Assembly (NCBI RefSeq): GCF_041381155.1
Contig: NC_091134.1
Span: 59,489,467-59,553,466 of the forward strand
Length of the DNA: 64,000 nucleotides
Direction: 5' to 3'
Origin: Argopecten irradians
Taxonomy: Eukaryota; Mollusca; Bivalvia; Pectinida; Pectinidae
Shown: positions 1 to 13,260 of the stretch, in pieces
How positions within the stretch are numbered: position 1 is the stretch's first letter
How the letters are laid out: the number at the start of each line of letters is the position of its first letter
The notes under the pieces: model-generated
Seen by the model: only the letters and a program-made list of their open reading frames with translations
Told to the model about the DNA's origin: nothing
Databases searched by the model: none
Position numbers and translations under genes: made by a program

Positions 1-1743
1 ATGAAAACACATAATAACTAATTAATATATATATTACATATATACATAGCTACAGAGAGAGTAAACTTTGTTTTTTCAATGAACACCTTGAGAGTGCATT
101 ATATCTAGCAGCCCTTGTAAATAACTTGGTTTACAGTATTAGAGAAGTTCAATGTCTATAAATGAATATAACGATTTAAATAATGAATATTGAATATCAT
201 GTGTAAATGCTTTTTGTACCCATGTAAAATCACTTCAAAAATAAAACAAATACAAAAAAAAGCCAAACAGTTTGTCTGTAACGGAGACATACAAATGAAA
301 CACATTAAATTGTGCCTGTTTTTGGTTTTGTGTATCGATTGACGGATAAAAGTGGTACTGTCTATTACTGTGTATCTATTACAGTATCATAAAGTCTTCC
401 ACACGATTTGCCGAAACTAAGTTATTTGCTGTCATTTCGGTCAAAAATACACCAACAGTCCCAATTGAGCCAAAATTTGATTTTCCTCTGAGTGGCCTCA
501 ATGATTTTAATGTTTTTTTTTTACTTTATGACACTATAGTGGGATAATAAATAGTGTTATAAAATGTGTAGATACGTTAACATGTTTTTTCCCACATACT
601 TTTTTTTTAATTTTAAACTAAACATTATGAAATCATCTTAAGAAGTATAAACAAATCTTTTATGACAGGTATACATATTTTTGTATCTGTACCTTAAAGT
701 GAATAGTCGGGCAAAGAAAACCAGTCTATAAATGCGTAAAATTACACGAAATTGGAATTAAGGTATGCTGTATGTCCAGTTCAGATCTTTATTACTTTGA
801 ACCATTTGGTTCATTAGTGGTGCAAATATATACAGTACAGTGCAGTCAATAACATACAAATACACACAAACAACACACTCACACCTTACGTAAAAGAGGG
901 GAAAACATGTAATAAACAATATTTTAGGTCGGCCATCCCGCCTTTAATTCTTACATTTTTCAGAATTCCTTAATAAGTCCAATATTGGTTTGAAGATTTT
1001 CATTTTCCTGACTATAATGATACATACACGTATATTAACATGTTCACTGCAGTCCCACTAAGTAACCTTACCAAGCGCAGTTGTCAGTTACATAGACTAT
1101 GGATTATAGATGCAAAATCCCTTGGGATTTCATCATAAAATTGTAACCAAATGTAAATATGAGCATTGAACGTCTTTCAGTTGGTATTCATAACCAATAT
1201 ATATGAATGCCAACTGGACAGAGACAAATTCCATGAAGTACTGTTCATAATTCCTGACATATCATATACTTTAATTGGCTGTACATTTTTACTCATAATA
1301 ATCTCTTACAGAAACATATTCTTATATTCAGCGCTTCATGGAAACATCTTCTCTCTTTCTTTTCTTCTTTATAAGGTTGATGCAAGAAAATAACAATCAA
1401 GTCGTTGACTAATATTGATAAACAAGTGGTATCCTTTCAGCTAGTGCAAGTATGTACCATTAATAAGATCACCTGGCCGAATGTAAGGGCAAGCTACTTC
1501 TTTGGTTATTTTGGTTAACTTTACCCATTTTCGCAACCACCTAAAAATCAAGCAGAATGAAACTTATTTTCAAACAAACAGGAACATACACATTTATGTT
1601 ATCACATTTTCAACTTTGCCTATTAATTCGTGGATACATATGAAACTAGGGTTGTAAGAATACACAGTTACCAGTTTTCTTATACTTCAGATAACGAATT
1701 GATAACATTTTCACCATTTTATATTCAATGCAATCAAGTTATA
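1..1743. other. Non-coding flank with repeat fragments
   Basis: No gene is supported here. Bases 455-565 resemble the reverse complement of 33745-33860 (shared blocks include GTGGCCTCAATG, a T-run followed by ACTTTA, and GGATAATAAATAGTG), so this is one end of a dispersed repeat. Around 695-760 there is a stretch containing GTGAATAGTCGGGCAAAG that has the look of another dispersed non-coding repeat; this is recollection, not a search result. Small open frames in this stretch show no domain or splice context. Confidence 0.5.
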
Positions 1744-2859
1744 ATGTCCTTCTCATATTTATATTTCAGAAATAAAACGCAATACGTTTTGTTTGGAACA
1801 CTTGTGATCACATGTTGTTCTCTGACGTTATATCTAGCAGAAATCATTTCGGATCGGTCTAGAGCTCGGTATCATAGCAACATGGACCAACCTGCATTTT
1901 CAGAAAAACCAACATCCAACATTAAGTCTGTTCTTTACTATAATCGACCCGAATGGGTGACTGGGAAGGAGTTTGAAGGTTGTGAATACCCCTGTATAAT
2001 GACATCAGATGTAACCAAGTTTTCTTCCGTTGGAGCTGTAATTTTCCACGGACCTAAAACAAAACCTCAACCACCTGAAAAGTCACCGGGTCAAATATGG
2101 ATCATGCATGGTATGGAATCTCCAATAAACTATAGGAACGACCTATCACAGTGGGGCAACGTGTTCAATTGGACATTCACATACAGAAGAGATTCAGATG
2201 TAGTATCAACGTATTCTGGCTTTCTGCAAAAATCGAATGAAATAGCACAAAATTATACCGCGATTTGGAAGACGAAAGACAACGCTTCTGCCTGGATGGT
2301 ATCACACTGTTCAACGCAAAGTAAACGGGAACAGTACGTAAAACGTCTTCAGAATATTACCAATATCCACGTGTACGGCGGCTGCGGGAAATTCAAATGC
2401 TCTAGATCTACAGACGCCCAATGTATGAACCTTCTGAAAACCCATTACAAATTTTATGTTGCGTTTGAGAATTCTTTGTGTGTAGATTATGTTACCGAAA
2501 AGGGTTTTAAAACTTACACTCAATTCCCTACAACTATACCAGTGATGCGAGGAGGGATGAATTATTCTATGTTCTTTCCACCTGGATCATACCTTAATTC
2601 GGAGGACTTTGACAGCGCTTACACACTTGGAAGGAAATTAAATACCTTAATGACGGTTAAAAGTGACATGATAGGACAATTCTTTTCCTGGCGAAAACAT
2701 TTTTCTATCAACAGGAACGTTTGGCATAACAGTTGGTGCTCTCTGTGCACACATATCCATCATGCTTGGAGATACAAACGCGTGTATGCAAATATTAATC
2801 ATTGGTTAAAAGATAGTCCAAGATCGGAATGTAAAGCACCTAGTGACATAACAAAATAG
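1744..2859 (+). CDS. Alpha-1,3-fucosyltransferase-like protein (GT10 family), single large exon
   Basis: Likely transfers fucose from GDP-fucose to N-acetylglucosamine of glycans in the Golgi. From the ATG at 1744 the protein has 371 residues. It has a short basic cytoplasmic tail, one membrane segment at about residues 14-35 (YVLFGTLVITCC...), a stem, and a luminal catalytic domain, the usual type II plan. Family hallmarks are FTYRRDSDV at about residue 147 and FYVAFENSLCVDYVTEKGF at about residues 237-255, followed by a PVMRGG...FFPPGSY segment and a Cys-rich C-terminus (WCSLC). Several NxS/T sites are present. The frame is open upstream to 1630 without ATG, and TTTATATTTCAG ending near 1770 could be a splice acceptor, so the true N-terminus may lie on an upstream exon. 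Which fucosyltransferase orthologue it is cannot be settled from the sequence alone. Confidence 0.85.
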   Translation: MSFSYLYFRNKTQYVLFGTLVITCCSLTLYLAEIISDRSRARYHSNMDQPAFSEKPTSNIKSVLYYNRPEWVTGKEFEGCEYPCIMTSDVTKFSSVGAVIFHGPKTKPQPPEKSPGQIWIMHGMESPINYRNDLSQWGNVFNWTFTYRRDSDVVSTYSGFLQKSNEIAQNYTAIWKTKDNASAWMVSHCSTQSKREQYVKRLQNITNIHVYGGCGKFKCSRSTDAQCMNLLKTHYKFYVAFENSLCVDYVTEKGFKTYTQFPTTIPVMRGGMNYSMFFPPGSYLNSEDFDSAYTLGRKLNTLMTVKSDMIGQFFSWRKHFSINRNVWHNSWCSLCTHIHHAWRYKRVYANINHWLKDSPRSECKAPSDITK

Positions 2860-2934
2860 CCAGATTGTCTTTTTTATTTTGTCATATATTAACGTGTGAT
2901 GTTGTCTTGGTTTCGCTGCTTGTGTGAGTAAATA

Positions 2935-3030
2935 CTTATCTGGAGAGCAGGTAATGTTTTCTCTATGTGAACATGCTGATAACGCATTTTATGGAGAAGA
3001 GAAATCGATAAAAGCTTCCGCTGTGTGTTT
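2935..3030 (+). repeat. Dispersed repeat fragment, inverted match to 34218-34320
   Basis: Blocks such as CTGGAGAGCAGGT, GTGAACATGCT and AGAGAAATCGATAAAAGCTT recur in the same order on the minus strand at 34218-34320. Both are fragments of one family; a second piece of that family lies at 455-565, so the fucosyltransferase exon sits between two partial copies. Confidence 0.7.
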
Positions 3031-3167
3031 TGTTTATTGTTTATTAAAGGATAATACTTGCAAACCTTACCTGTAACTCTCTCACCGATTTCCTTGAATG
3101 ATCTTAAAAGCGTCCATATTAAAAAGATTCATTTTGTTAATCAGACGGTAACTTACAGATTCATATA

Positions 3168-6100
3168 CGTTTTATTGGTAGCCAAAGTACAGAAACAACA
3201 ATAGATGACATCACAACTAAGTTGTATTGGTAGTCAAAGTACAGAAACAACAATAGATGACATGACATCCAAGTTGTACTGTTAGTCAAAGAACAGAAAC
3301 AACAATAGATGACATGACATCTAAGTTGTATTGGTAGTCAAAGTACAGAAACAACAATAGATGACATGTCATCTAAATTGTACTGTTAGTCAAAGAACAG
3401 AAACAACAATAGATGACATCACAACTAAGTTGTATTGGTAGTCAAAGTACAGAAACAACAATAGCTGACATGATATCTAAGTTGTATTGGTGACCAAAGA
3501 CAGAAACAACAATAGATGACATGACATCTAAGTTGTATTGGTAGCCAAAGACAGAAACAACAATAGATGACATGACATCTAAGTTGTATTGGTAGCCAAA
3601 GACAGAAACAACAATAGATGACATGACATCTAAGTTGTATTGGTAGCCAAAGACAGAAACAACAATAGATGACATCACAACTAAGTTGTATTGGTAGCCA
3701 AAGTACAGAAACAACAATAGATGACATCACAACTAAGTTGTATTGGTAGTCAAAGTACAGAAACAACTATAGATGACATGACATCTAAGTTGTATTGGTA
3801 GCCGAAGCACAGAAACAACAATAGATGACATGACATCTAAGTTGTATTGGTAGTCAAAGACAGAAACAACAATAGATGACATGACATCTAAGTTGTATTG
3901 GTAGCCAAAGACAGAAACAACAATAGATTACATGACATCTAAGTTGTATTGTAGCCAAAGACAGAAACAACAATAGAGAACACAAACTAAGTTGTATTGG
4001 TAGCAAAGACAGAAACAACAATAGATGACATCACAACTAAGTTGTATTGGTAGCCAAAGACAGAAACAACAATAGATGACATGACATCTAAGTTGTATTG
4101 GTAGCCAAAGTACAGAAACAACAATAGATGACATCACAACTAAGTTGTATTGGTAGTCAAAGACAGAAACAACAATAGATGACATCACATCTAAGTTGTA
4201 TTGGTAGCCAAAGACAGAAACAACAATAGATGACATGACATCTAAGTTGTATTGGTAGCCAAAGACAGAAACAACAATAGATGACATGACATCTAAGTTG
4301 TATTGGTAGCCAAAGACAGAAACAACAATAGATGACATCACAACTAAGTTGTATTGGTAGCCAAAGACAGAAACAACAATAGATGACATGACATCTAAGT
4401 TGTATTGGTAGCCAAAGACAGAAACAACAATAGATGACATGACATCTAAGTTGTATTGGTAGCCAAAGACAGAAACAACAATAGATGACATCACAACTAA
4501 GTTGTATTGGTAGCCAAAGACAGAAACAACAATAGATGACATCACATCTAAGTTGTATTGGTAGCCAAAGTACAGAAACAACAAAAGATGACATCACAAC
4601 TAAGTTGTATTGGTAGTCAAAGTACAGAAACAACAATAGATGACATGACATCTAAGTTGTATTGGTAGCCAAAGACAGAAACAACAATAGATGACATGAC
4701 ATCTAAGTTGTATTGGTAGCCAAAGACAGAAACAACAATAGATGACATCACAACTAAGTTGTACTGGTAGCAAGGTACCAGTGTACAGAAACAACAATAG
4801 ATGACATGACATCTAAGTTGTATTGGTAGCAAAGACAGAAACAACAATAGATGACATGACATCTAAGTTGTATTGGTAGCCAAAGACAGAAACAACAATA
4901 GATGACATGACATCTAAGTTGTATTGGTAGCCAAAGACAGAAACAACAATAGATGACATGACATCTAAGTTGTATTGGTAGCAAAGACAGAAACAACAAT
5001 AGATGACATACATCTAAGTTGTATTGGTAGTCAAAGACAAAAACAACTAATAGATGGACAAGACAGAAACAACATACTAAGTTGTATTGGTAGCCAAAGT
5101 ACAGAAACAACAATAGATGACATCACAACTAAGTTGTATTGGTAGCCAAAGACAGAAACAACAATAGATGACATCACAACTAAGTTGTATTGGTAGTCAA
5201 AGTACAGAAACAACAATAGATGACATGACATCTAAGTTGTATTGGTAGCCAAAGACAGAAACAACAATAGATGACATGACATCTAAGTTGTATTGGTAGC
5301 CAAAGACAGAAACAACAATAGATGACATGACATCTAAGTTGTATTGGTAGTCAAAGTACAGAAACAACAATAGATGACATGACATCTAAGTTGTATTGGT
5401 AGCCAAAGACAGAAACAACAATAGATGACATGACATCTAAGTTGTATTGGTAGTCAAAGACAGAAACAACAATAGATGACATGACATCTAAGTTGTATTG
5501 GTAGCCAAAGTACAGAAACAACAATAGATGACATCACAACTAAGTTGTATTGGTAGCCAAAGACAGAAACAACAATAGATGACATGACATCTAAGTTGTA
5601 TTGGTAGTCAAAGTACAGAAACAACAATAGATGACATGACATCTAAGTTGTATTGGTAGCCAAAGTACAGAAACAACAATAGATGACATGACATCTAAGT
5701 TGTATTGGTAGTCAAAGTACAGAAACAACAATAGATGACATGACATCTAAGTTGTATTGGTAGCCAAAGACAGAAACAACAATAGATGACATGACATCTA
5801 AGTTGTATTGGTAGCCAAAGACAGAAACAACAATAGATGACATGACATCTAAGTTGTATTGGTAGCCAAAGACAGAAACAACAATAGATGACATCACAAC
5901 TAAGTTGTATTGGTAGCCAAAGACAGAAACAACAATAGATGACATCACAACTAAGTTGTATTGGTAGCCAAAGACAGAAACAACAATAGATGACATCACA
6001 TCTAAGTTGTATTGGTAGCCAAAGACAGAAACAACAATAGATGACATCACATCTAAGTTGTATTGGTAGCCAAAGACAGAAACAACAATAGATGACATCA

Positions 6101-9100
6101 CACTAAGTTGTATTGGTAGCCAAAGACAGAAACAACAATAGATGACATCACATCTAAGTTGTATTGGTAGCCAAAGTACAGAAACAACAATAGATGACAT
6201 CACATCTAAGTTGTATTGGTAGCCAAAGACAGAAACAACAATAGATGACATCACATCTAAGTTGTATTGGTAGCCAAAGACAGAAACAACAATAGATGAC
6301 ATCACAACTAAGTTGTATTGGTAGCCAAAGACAGAAACAACAATAGATGACATCACAACTAAGTTGTATTGGTAGCCAAAGACAGAAACAATAATAGATG
6401 ACATCACAACTAAGTTGTATTGGTAGTCAAAGTACAGAAACAACAATAGATGACATGACATCTAAGTTGTATTGGTAGCCAAAGTACAGAAACAACAATA
6501 GATGACATCACAACTAAGTTGTATTGGTAGCCAAAGTACAGAAACAACAATAGATGACATCACAACTAAGTTGTATTGGTAGCCAAAGACAGAAACAACA
6601 ATAGATGACATGACATCTAAGTTGTATTGGTAGTCAAAGTACAGAAACAACAATAGATGACATCACAACTAAGTTGTATTGGTAGCCAAAGACAGAAACA
6701 ACAATAGATGACATCACATCTAAGTTGTATTGGTAGCCAAAGACAGAAACAACAACAATAGATGACATCACAACTAAGTTGTATTGGTAGCCAAAGACAG
6801 AAACAACAATAGATGACATGACATCTAAGTTGTATTGGTAGCCAAAGACAGAAACAACAATAGATGACATCACAACTAAGTTGTATTGGTAGCCAAAGTA
6901 CAGAAACAACAATAGATGACATCACAACTAAGTTGTATTGGTAGTCAAAGTACAGAAACAACAATAGATGACATGACATCTAAGTTGTATTGGTAGCCAA
7001 AGTACAGAAACAACAATAGATGACATCACAACTAAGTTGTATTGGTAGCCAAAGACAGAAACAACAATAGATGACATGACAACTAAGTTGTATTGGTAGC
7101 CAAAGACAGAAACAACAATAGATGACATACAACTAAGTTGTATTGGTAGCCAAAAGACAGAAACAACAATAGATGACAGACACAAGTGTATTGGTAGCCA
7201 AAGACAGAAACAACAATAGATGACATGACATCTAAGTTGTATTGGTAGCCAAAGACAGAAACAACAATAGATGACATCACAACTAAGTTGTATTGGTAGC
7301 CAAAGACAGAAACAACAATAGATGACATCACAACTAAGTTGTATTGGTAGCCAAAGTACAGAAACAACAATAGATGACATCACAACTAAGTTGTATTGGT
7401 AGTCAAAGTACAGAAACAACAATAGATGACATGACAACTAAGTTGTATTGGTAGCCAAAGACAGAAACAACAATAGATGACATGACATCTAAGTTGTATT
7501 GGTAGTCAAAGTACAGAAACAACAATAGATGACATCACATCTAAGTTGTATTGGTAGCCAAAGACAGAAACAACAATAGATGACATCACAACTAAGTTGT
7601 ATTGGTAGCCAAAGACAGAAACAACAATAGATGACATGACAACTAAGTTGTATTGGTAGCCAAAGACAGAAACAACAATAGATGACATGACACTAAGTTG
7701 TATTGGTAGCCAAAGACAGAAACAACAATAGATGACATCACAACTAAGTTGTATTGGTAGCCAAAGACAGAAACAACAATAGATGACATGACATCTAAGT
7801 TGTATTGGTAGCCAAAGACAGAAACAACAATAGATGACATCACAACTAAGTTGTATTGGTAGCCAAAGACAGAAACAACAATAGATGACATGACAACTAA
7901 GTTGTATTGGTAGCCAAAGACAGAAACAACAATAGATGACATGACATCTAAGTTGTATTGGTAGCCAAAGACAGAAACAACAATAGATGACATGACATCT
8001 AAGTTGTATTGGTAGCCAAAGACAGAAACAACAATAGATGACATGACATCTAAGTTGTATTGGTAGCCAAAGACAGAAACAACAATAGATGACATGACAT
8101 CTAAGTTGTATTGGTAGTCAAAGTACAGAAACAACAATAGATGACATGACATCTAAGTTGTATTGGTAGCCAAAGTACAGAAACAACAATAGATGACCAT
8201 CACAACTAAGTTGTATTGGTAGTCAAAGTACAGAAACAACAATAGATGACATGACATCTAAGTTGTATTGGTAGCCAAAGACAGAAACAACAATAGATGA
8301 CATGACATCTAAGTTGTATTGGTAGCCAAAGACAGAAACAACAATAGATGACATCACAACTAAGTTGTATTGGTAGCCAAAGACAGAAACAACAATAGAT
8401 GACATCACAACTAAGTTGTATTGGTAGCCAAAGACAGAAACAACAATAGATGACATCACATCTAAGTTGTATTGGTAGCCAAAGACAGAAACAACAATAG
8501 ATGACATCACAACTAAGTTGTATTGGTAGTCAAAGTACAGAAACAACAATAGATGACATCACATCTAAGTTGTATTGGTAGCCAAAGACAGAAACAACAA
8601 TAGATGACATCACAACTAAGTTGTATTGGTAGCCAAAGTACAGAAACAACAATAGATGACATCACAACTAAGTTGTATTGGTAGCCAAAGACAGAAACAA
8701 CAATAGATGACATGACAATCTAAGTTGTATTGGTAGCAAAGTACAGAAACAACAATAGATGACATACATCTAAGTTGTATTGGTAGCCAAAGACAGAAAC
8801 AACAATAGATGACATGACATCTAAGTTGTATTGGTAGCCAAAGACAGAAACAACAATAGATGACATCACACTAAGTTGTATTGGTAGCCAAAGACAGAAA
8901 CAACAATAGATAACATCACAGCTAAGTTGTATTGGTAGTCAAAGTACAGAAACAACAATAGATGACATGACATCTAAGTTGTATTGGTAGCCAAAGTATA
9001 GAAACAACAAAAGATGACATCACAACTTAGTTGTATTGGTAGCCAAAGACAGAAACAACAATAGATGACATGACATCTAAGTTGTATTGGTAGCCAAAGA

Positions 9101-9571
9101 CAGAAACAACAATAGATGACATCACAACTAAGTTGTATTGGTAGCCAAAGACAGAAACAACAATAGATGACATGACATCTAAGTTGTATTGGTAGCCAAA
9201 GCAAACAACAAAGATGACATACATTGTTGTATGGTAGCCAAAGACAAAAAACAATAGATTACATGACATCTTAGTTGTATTGGTAGCCAAAGACAGAAAC
9301 AACAAAAGATGACATCACAACTTAGTTGTATTGGTAGCCAAAGACAGAAACAACAAAAGATGACATCACAACTTAGTTGTATTGGTAGCCAAAGACAGAA
9401 ACAACAATAGATGACATGACATCTAAGTTGTATTGGTAGCCAAAGTACAGAAACAACAATAGATGACATGACATCTAAGTTGTATTGGTAGCCAAAGACA
9501 GAAACAACAATAGATTACATGACATCTAAGTTGTATTGGTAGCCAAAGACAGAAACAACAAAAGATGATAT
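3168..9571. repeat. Large minisatellite, about 51-52 bp unit, roughly 125 copies
   Basis: Head-to-tail units read GTATTGGTAGCCAAAG, ACAGAAACAACAATAG, ATGACATGACATCTAAGTT. Units differ at a few positions: GCC or GTC after GTA, AAAGACAG or AAAGTACAG (51 or 52 bp), and GACATGACATCT or GACATCACAACT. The first form contains a dyad, TAGATG-6 nt-CATCTA, extended by CAAC/GTTG. Because 51 is a multiple of three, long minus-strand frames stay open by arithmetic; they are not genes. Edges are more degenerate than the middle (3168-3480 and 9180-9571). Confidence 0.97.
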
Positions 9572-10539
9572 TTACATTATGTTACTGTTGAGCCAATGTT
9601 GGCAGCTCTACAACCCTGGTGTATTAATACCTTCATTATAATTCAAGAGTAACATTAACTGATCTCTGTAATCATTCCTAATGGTTATATTATTGTATAT
9701 TGTGACTCATTTGATAAAATAATAAATAATTGGACATAGATGAAAAAATGTTCATAAATATAGAGGATATTGATGTTGTAAACGAATCTTTCTTTTATTA
9801 CATAAACGATACACTGACAAATGTAGATTTGTAAAAGAAATTAAAAGATACATGTATGTAATATTTTTTATAAAATGTCAATATTGATTGTATTTGTATA
9901 CGTTGTGTACATTCAAATACACAAAATATTGGAACCTTAGAACTACAAACTACTATTACAACATGTTCACATAAAAAATTCAAATCGAAACTACGTCAGT
10001 CGTGGCAATAATGTAATATGGCACACATGTAACTCGTTTATATATTTTATAATGAACACAAAAAGAACGTAGAAAAGGAACATGTGCATATCTTTTTGGT
10101 AAAAAATGTAAGGAGATCATGAAATCAAAACCGAAGATAAAAACATCTATTCGTGGAATGTCAAGAGAAAAACTTAATTCAAACACACGTTCGAAAAAAA
10201 TCAATTATCTTTAAAAAAAAGTGGCTGACAGAATAAAACAAAGGGAAGTAATTTTTAAAAGTTATTATCTGTTACATGCTACATGTACCTGTCTTTAATG
10301 AGTTTTTTTTTTAAAGATTTTGCTCATGTTACTCGGCGGTTGTGTGGTCTCATAGCAGGCAACTTTTAATTTTTGGCTTTCCAGTGAATGTTTAGTCTGG
10401 ACTTGAACTGCTAAATATAGAGTTTCAGAAGAAATGACATTTTCGGGCGAAAAAAGTTCCAGTACAGTTAAGTCTTCATTGTGAAAACCTGTTTTTCCTA
10501 ATATTGAGTCTAGAACCACTTTTCACAAGCTTTTCACTA
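9572..10539. other. Unannotated AT-rich stretch
   Basis: I see no domain, convincing exon or clear repeat here. Two short minus-strand open frames lack any recognisable content. Confidence 0.4.
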
Positions 10540-11150
10540 TGTCCTGATTTGTGTTTGGATCAAGGTGGATAACTTTATTTTATCATGCACGCGAATGTCA
10601 TTCAGAATTCTGTATTCTTCATTCAAAATTCTGTATACTTCCGTAAGTCACTCCTGAGACACCTGTAGTCTAGGGTTGGTAGTCGTCCTAAGTCTAATAG
10701 ATTTTCTGTGAGATTTGTTTCGGATGGATATGATATCTATGACTCTGTACATTTTAAAGTGCAATCTTGTCTTTGTGTTTGTTGTCCAGTCGGTTGAAGC
10801 GTATTCTAGGTTCGGTCTCATGACTGCTATAAACGTATTTGGTTAGCTCTTTTTACTGATGCTTGAATGCAGTTTGTAAATTCCAATTGATAATTACGCC
10901 TAGGTCTTTCTCTTCAGTGAAATGTCGGATTGAAGTATACCACATATTCTAGTTTCCAGTGCTTTGCTTTTTTGTTCCAAAAGGTAGGTGTTTCCATGTC
11001 TTTGTACTGACTTTGAGTTGTCAATCGTCGGACCATTTCTTTAGATTGTTGATGTCATGCTGTAATATCTGTTCATCCTTGGTATTGTTGACCACGAAAA
11101 ACAAGGTTTCTGACGTTGGCGAAAAGTTTGGCATAGATGCTGTGATTGAA
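10540..11150 (-). mobile_element. CR1/Jockey-type LINE fragment, C-terminal part of ORF2
   Basis: Reading the minus strand, pieces such as NNTKDEQILQHDINNLKKWSD and TEEKDLGVII, then a stretch resembling YKTLVRPNLEYASTVW and a run ending LTEVYRILN, match the region just after the catalytic YxDD box in CR1/Jockey-type reverse transcriptases. The pieces lie in different frames and contain stops, so the copy is decayed. It lies on the same strand as, and in the right order after, the RT fragment at 12590-13260, so the two are probably one insertion split by about 1.4 kb of other DNA. Confidence 0.7.
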
Positions 11151-12589
11151 GGATTCAAACCAAATAATAAAGAAATTGGTTTTTCATTTTAATATTGAAT
11201 TTAGTATACTTTAAGTGTGCAGTGTTGAATTTCGGAGTTTAACCAAATATATTTACGGTATTTTCCTGAAATAACTGTAATAAATTTTATATCGAAATTA
11301 TTTCTGAAATAACGATTTCGACATCAATGAAACCGTTCAGAATCTGAGTATCATTTTATATAATTCTTTTTTAATTACTAAATTATCAATTTCATCAATG
11401 TCTCTTCAAAACAAAAAATAAGTAAACATATCCGTATCTTAATATCCACTTAACATTGAAGAATATTTTCGGAAAAATATAACATTGGAAATATTACCAT
11501 TTCCGGACATGTTTTGGTTTCCTTTTCAGAAAATTTACATGGGTTACTTTGACGATTTTTTACTAATAAATTATGGCCAGGTACTTTTGTCGAATAAAAG
11601 GTACATTATTTCATTACTATATCACTCTGATTTCTTTTAAATTCACAAGATCGCTAGCCGTTAACATCAAGAAAACTTCATGTAATGTACCGGACTTAAA
11701 TAGCAAGTCTTCGTAAGCCTAACGGTACTTTGTTGGCGAGATTATCGTGCAGAACATTATACCGTGAGTTGTGCTTTGCCGACTTTTGACTCATAATAAA
11801 ACATGGCCATATACTTTTGCCAAGTAAAGGGTACATTATTTGGTTACTTATAACACTGAAATTTCTTTTGAATTCATAAGAACGCTAACATCAAGAAAAC
11901 TTCATGCAATACATCGGACTTTAGCAAGTCTTCATAAGGCTACCGTACATTACACGGCAATATAAGTTTATTTGTCACTTTAAAATGCTCGCACATATAT
12001 AGATCTATATTATCATTATATTGTAAGTTTATGTTGATAAATTTTGTACCTTTCCCCTTTCAATATAACGCAGTTGTCGATAAACAAAAGACACAACTCC
12101 CAGTGACAGTTCAAGAGAGGAAACGCATACTCAAAACTATAAACTATTAACGTTTACTGCGCAATAATTACATATATATAATACCATCGGATATAGTTCG
12201 TCAATGCAACCAACACAAAAACTTTATAAGCGTTATAAGAACTTTCTTTTGTAGTAACCTTCCTAACATTTGATTACAATAATCGATCAGTAACATGAAT
12301 TACGTAAAATTTAAATAAACATACACAATCAAAAAACCACCGAAAGTCTGCCGCGGAGGAAGACAACGAAGAAGGCGTTGTTCGTGATTTTCGGGAGACT
12401 ACTATCTCGGAGTAATATCAATATCATAGAGTCCCAACTGAACACTTAAAACACTCCATCCGTGGTGTATATGTACGTAAAAATTCAATGACTGAGGTTT
12501 TGAATATTGGGGTTTTATTTTTCTGTACTGCAAATACTACACATCAGAAACAGAACAAGGGATCCCAGAGGGATCTTGGCGCCAACCAA
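11151..12589. repeat. Insert between LINE halves, with two diverged tandem copies
   Basis: Bases 11565-11760 and 11798-11965 are imperfect direct copies, sharing blocks such as AAAGGTACATTATTT, AACATCAAGAAAACTTCATG and AGCAAGTCTTC. The rest (12000-12590) holds nothing I can name. The stretch interrupts the minus-strand LINE between its GSVLGP box and its post-YxDD region. Confidence 0.6.
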
Positions 12590-13260
12590 AGAATGATCAA
12601 TGAATATACAAGATGAATAGTACGGGACCGAGGACTGAGCCTTGTGGCACTCCTGCATTAGTTTTCTTTACAGAAGATCTGCTGTTTCCTACGAAAACCT
12701 GGTGTCGTCTGTCAGTAATATAGTCAACTAACCAGTCTAATAACATACCAGTAATACCATAACTCATTAGTTTCACTTCCAGCCCCTTATGCCATACTCT
12801 ATCGAAGGCCTTTGATATATCACAAAAAAATCAGACATGTTGGATGGTTTTTTTTCTATATTTTCACAAATATGGTTACAAATTTCTATGAGTTGATGTA
12901 CAGTGGAGTGGCCTGGCTGAAAACCTGATTGATATCTATAGATAAGAGAATTTTCAATTAAATAGTTATTCAAATATTTGGTTACTAACTTCTCAAAAAC
13001 TTTACCAACTGTGCTGAGTAGAGATATAGGGCGGTAATTAGAAGGTTTAGATTTATCACCATTTTTATAACAGGGCATTACCAGGGCATCTTTCAAAGCT
13101 CGTGGGAAAATTCCATTGTCGAACGATGACCGAAAAATGAGAGATAAAGGAATAGAGACCGACTGAGCAGTGTTTTTTAACATGTTGTTACTAATAGTAT
13201 CAGGCCCTATTGCTTTATTAATATTAAGAGATTTTAAAATGTCAGTTATGTCGTCAGTTG
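12590..13260 (-). mobile_element. CR1/Jockey-type LINE fragment, reverse transcriptase core
   Basis: The minus strand encodes SNYRPISLLSTVGKVFEKL, then SGFQPGHSTVHQL, then MSYGITGMLLDWLVDYITD and GVPQGSVLGPVLFILYI, the standard block order of a non-LTR reverse transcriptase. A frame break near 12830 removes the A box Asp region (AFDRV-type motif), and the YxDD box is missing at the truncated end. The copy is therefore dead. The right end abuts the tandem duplication that starts at 13281. Confidence 0.85.

Noticed and set aside
3425-9469. Many overlapping minus-strand open frames of 60-249 codons encoding repeats such as GYQYNLDVMSSIVVSVF
   Set aside because: They arise because the 51-bp unit is a multiple of three and lacks stops in some frames; frames switch wherever a 52-bp unit occurs, so no protein is under selection.
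3168-9571. Possible CRISPR-like array
   Set aside because: Units abut with no unique spacers, and the setting is a eukaryotic genome; it is a minisatellite.
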